A stretch of 64,000 nt of DNA from an uncultured Lachnospiraceae bacterium. GTDB taxonomy: Bacteria > Bacillota > Clostridia > Lachnospirales > Lachnospiraceae. Location of the stretch: assembly GCA_905199445.1 (NCBI GenBank), contig CAJKGK010000008.1, positions 36,107 to 100,106 on the forward strand. The letters run 5' to 3'. Shown here piece after piece: positions 63,001 through 64,000 of the stretch (the stretch's first letter is position 1; each line of letters starts with the position of its first letter). The translations under genes and the position numbers were made by a program. The notes under the pieces are model-generated. The model did no database searches. It saw only the letters and a program-made list of their open reading frames with translations, and was not told the origin of the DNA.

Positions 63001-63535
63001 CATGTTCGCATTCCTGATCCTGAGTCTCCGTCTGATTTTCAAATATTTCCTGGTTCTCAAGAGTACTCTGATCTGCAGACGTCTCCTTGCTCTCAAGGAC
63101 ATTCTGACCTGCAGACGTCTCCTTGCTCTCAAAGGTGCTTTGCATTACAGACGGGGCTCGTCCTACTGAATCACTCTGACGCTTTGTTCTAAAAGGAGTC
63201 TTCCAGAGAAATGTCCTCACCGCTGACGGTATCTTCAGCTGCAAAAATCGTTTCTCCTCTGTCAATCGCTTCACCACCCGAAAGTTCTCCCTGAATTTTT
63301 CCTTCAGTCCTTCCAGTTTGTCTGGAAGCAGAGGGTGTTTCACAAAATTGGACCATCTTTCTGATCGTTCTCTGCCGCCAGTCAAAAAGAAGCGTTCCGA
63401 ATTCGAATATGGGGTACCGCAATGGTCTGATTCCTCCTGAAGTTGCCCTGCCGCCATACTCATGGTCGGAATCCCGATGGTGCCCAACAAAACTGCAATG
63501 ATTATTAAACTTATTAAATTGATACATTTTTTCAC
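60098..63535 (-). CDS. cell-wall-anchored thioester/SpaA-repeat adhesin
   Basis: About 1,145 residues. Signal peptide at 1-30 (ending near MSMAAG), then a low-complexity spacer with repeats of ESKETSAGQ-like units. A thioester (TQXA) domain follows: Cys in DVFCVEPH (about 250) and Gln in WAITQGLIW (about 306) would form the internal thioester that bonds covalently to host or other targets. Then seven Cna-B/SpaA-type modules of about 88-96 residues (about 450-1105), each with the fold-marking Lys near its start and a Glu later, as in isopeptide-bonded modules. The third to fifth are near-copies. The C-terminus is IPKTG, a membrane helix and RRNRR, a sortase signal. Start: GTG 63533-63535 is nine bases after AAAGG; two ATGs just before it (63544, 63541) are nearer to the site. 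No sortase gene is in the window. Confidence 0.85.
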   Translation of the reverse strand: MKKCINLISLIIIAVLLGTIGIPTMSMAAGQLQEESDHCGTPYSNSERFFLTGGRERSERWSNFVKHPLLPDKLEGLKEKFRENFRVVKRLTEEKRFLQLKIPSAVRTFLWKTPFRTKRQSDSVGRAPSVMQSTFESKETSAGQNVLESKETSADQSTLENQEIFENQTETQDQECEHESESSADQTATESQNLEPESAVSLSLGENSVMALAGEGGVIQHVYMPGWDNETKYGPTGNGKSKFMLNGEDVFCVEPHNPDTSGYYHICDIDPNTFFGETLARKLSLVAYFGTKVEGRQGDDFWAITQGLIWKLTDEVFGSQEEPYWIICPTAPDKATLDRYWAEILSDVQRYDRLPSFAGETVTIEKGQTVTLTDHEGVLQDMTLQPMSGIKAEISNNTLKLTAGASDQEMYTVSLTKNIISGEDGKTLLYGGDFGQQKIARFYISDQVTAKVHIKVIDRERDVEFLKCDANTKEPLSGALLKLVDSQGNTVSEWISSENPHVVKLSVGASYKLVEVQAPKGYIPSASVTFTIKDSNQKQTVVLENNSTNIKVSKINGTDQSPLTGARLQLTDSRGQVIDTWITQKEPKHFERLTAGETYTLTELEAVRGFATAAPVKFTVAMTQKTQEVSMTDESIKTDVSKLDEHKGIPVEGAKLAIYPLDDNGKPDLDACFDSWTSTDEPHRVEYIPVGRYILRELSAPTESGYVTCKDIEFEVLDTGEIQTVKMEDDHTKLEVSKVNASTGDFVEGAVLAVYPLDENDEPLLGDCFIQWTSGDRPYLIEYIPVGRYILREITAPAERGYVTAKDVVFEIKDTGEIQKVKMADDYTKIDIKKTDITTGAEIKGATLAVYPADENGNPKLDSCLDTWISDGSTHRIEYIPVGRYILRELSAPYELGYVKAEDVAFEVRDTGIVQKVEMKDDHTKIDIYKLDKATGENIAGAKMRLEDHEGKAVKSWVTDETPFSVKALPPGEDYHLVETCPAPGYATAKPVKFTVEDTAKVQKAIMEDEIIRVLIHKVDSQSGQPVVDAALELKDGNGNVVDQWKSDGKGHMVERLTAGEKYILEETDAPENYELAGPVEFVVLDTPEVQVVSMSDEPSKQIVIPEIPKTGDEMPMKLVVGVVITSGVLMLFTVGIYMKRRNRR
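60770..61625 (-). repeat. three near-identical SpaA-module repeats in the adhesin gene
   Basis: Three consecutive units of about 285 bases (near 60770-61055, 61056-61340, 61341-61625) encode modules with the shared core IEYIPVGRYILRE (VEYIPVGRYILRE in the third) and a conserved Cys in DACF, GDCF or DSCL. The high identity points to recent duplication or gene conversion and makes copy number a likely variable feature. Boundaries are approximate. Confidence 0.75.
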
Positions 63536-63950
63536 TCTCATCATCCTTTCAACCTTAAGCAGCCGAGTAATTACAAGTCCGGCCATCATCGAAGTCAAAC
63601 GGATCTCCATCTGAAAATAATATATTTTTAGAATACCCAGAAATTTTATATATTATATATTTTTATCCTATGTAAACGAAAAAAAGGCGATTTACCCTCA
63701 AAGAATACTGAGACAGCATAAAGGCTGAGATACCACAACAACACTGTAACAGACAGCAAAATAGACAGTATAATTTTCTCAGATACCAAACCGTTTTACT
63801 TATAATTTTACTGGAATTAACTGCGGCTGACACGCCGCTGCTTTAGAAAAAAATTATTAGAAAATAAATACTAAATGAAATCCATTTTCAAGATTTCCAA
63901 AATCTTTCCGGAAGACCTTTTTATCCCGGGAATATCCAGGATATGGAAAT
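63536..63950. other. 415-base gap between adhesin gene and tRNA-fMet
   Basis: No gene found. A possible minus-strand promoter is TTTACA near 63672, 18-base spacer, TATATA near 63643; the area is too AT-rich to be sure. The rest is AT-rich without recognisable structure, and no terminator for the tRNA was found. Confidence 0.4.

Positions 63951-64000
<50 letters not shown>

Noticed and set aside
60098..63535. Minus-strand adhesin repeats read as a CRISPR or minisatellite
   Set aside because: The units are 285 bases and keep the reading frame; they are protein modules.
63855..63950. Plus-strand open frame running into the tRNA
   Set aside because: It has no ribosome binding site and overlaps the tRNA-fMet gene.

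Overview
The window looks like a chromosomal segment of a spore-forming, anaerobic gut Firmicute, most likely a member of the Lachnospiraceae (inference). The reasons are the Gram-positive order gdpP-rplI-dnaB, the rpsF-ssb-rpsR operon, a CotF-type spore coat pair, a meso-DAP-type MurE, YesM/YesN-type sensing with carbohydrate genes, an LPXTG-like surface adhesin, AGGAGG-type ribosome binding sites and sigma-A promoters with 17-bp spacers. There is no IS element, prophage, CRISPR array or rRNA operon. Most housekeeping genes lie on the minus strand.

Layout, left to right. 1-9.9 kb: the 5' part of a TPR protein gene, a MurE ligase, and a three-gene operon coding a MukBEF/Wadjet-like SMC complex (JetA-, JetB- and JetC-like) with no recognisable JetD nuclease in the window. 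10-16 kb: a PTS_EIIC_2-type membrane protein, an 88-residue unknown, an alanine/glycine:cation symporter and an OmpR-type two-component system. 16.1-20.7 kb: gdpP-rplI-dnaB and a divergent DJ-1/PfpI protein. 20.9-26.2 kb: a hemicellulose cluster (two GH43 enzymes and a carboxylesterase, all without signal peptides). 26.3-29 kb: a cytosolic protein joining a ParB-like N-terminus to a BMP nucleoside-binding fold, followed by a metallophosphoesterase. 29-34.9 kb: YitT, L-asparaginase, a tiny [2Fe-2S] protein, MntP, pyrimidine-nucleoside phosphorylase and an L,D-transpeptidase.

34.9-35.3 kb is a gene-free stretch carrying a cluster of DnaA boxes. 35.3-38 kb: L-lactate dehydrogenase and a sodium:solute symporter. 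38-49 kb: a sugar-sensing and utilisation region with a solute-binding lipoprotein, a YesM-like kinase, an MFS transporter, a YesN-like AraC response regulator, a GH106-like rhamnosidase and another AraC regulator. 49.2-50.6 kb: rpsR-ssb-rpsF and a DUF951 protein. 51-54.1 kb: a second OmpR-type two-component operon with a membrane-anchored third gene and a tandem-repeat operator candidate. 54.2-58.4 kb: AlaX-type editing protein, Fe-S aldo/keto reductase, cysteine desulfurase-like enzyme and the CotF-like pair. 58.6-64 kb: tRNA-Thr(CGU), a polytopic membrane protein, a large thioester/SpaA-repeat adhesin and the 3' part of initiator tRNA-fMet at the right edge.

The most interesting items are the SMC-like complex without its nuclease and with unusual ATPase motifs, the DnaA-box cluster in a segment carrying genes that are origin-proximal in other Firmicutes, the cytosolic ParB-like/BMP fusion, and a PhoB-like tandem repeat in front of the second two-component operon. 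Function assignments rest on motif reading and memory of families; no search was run.
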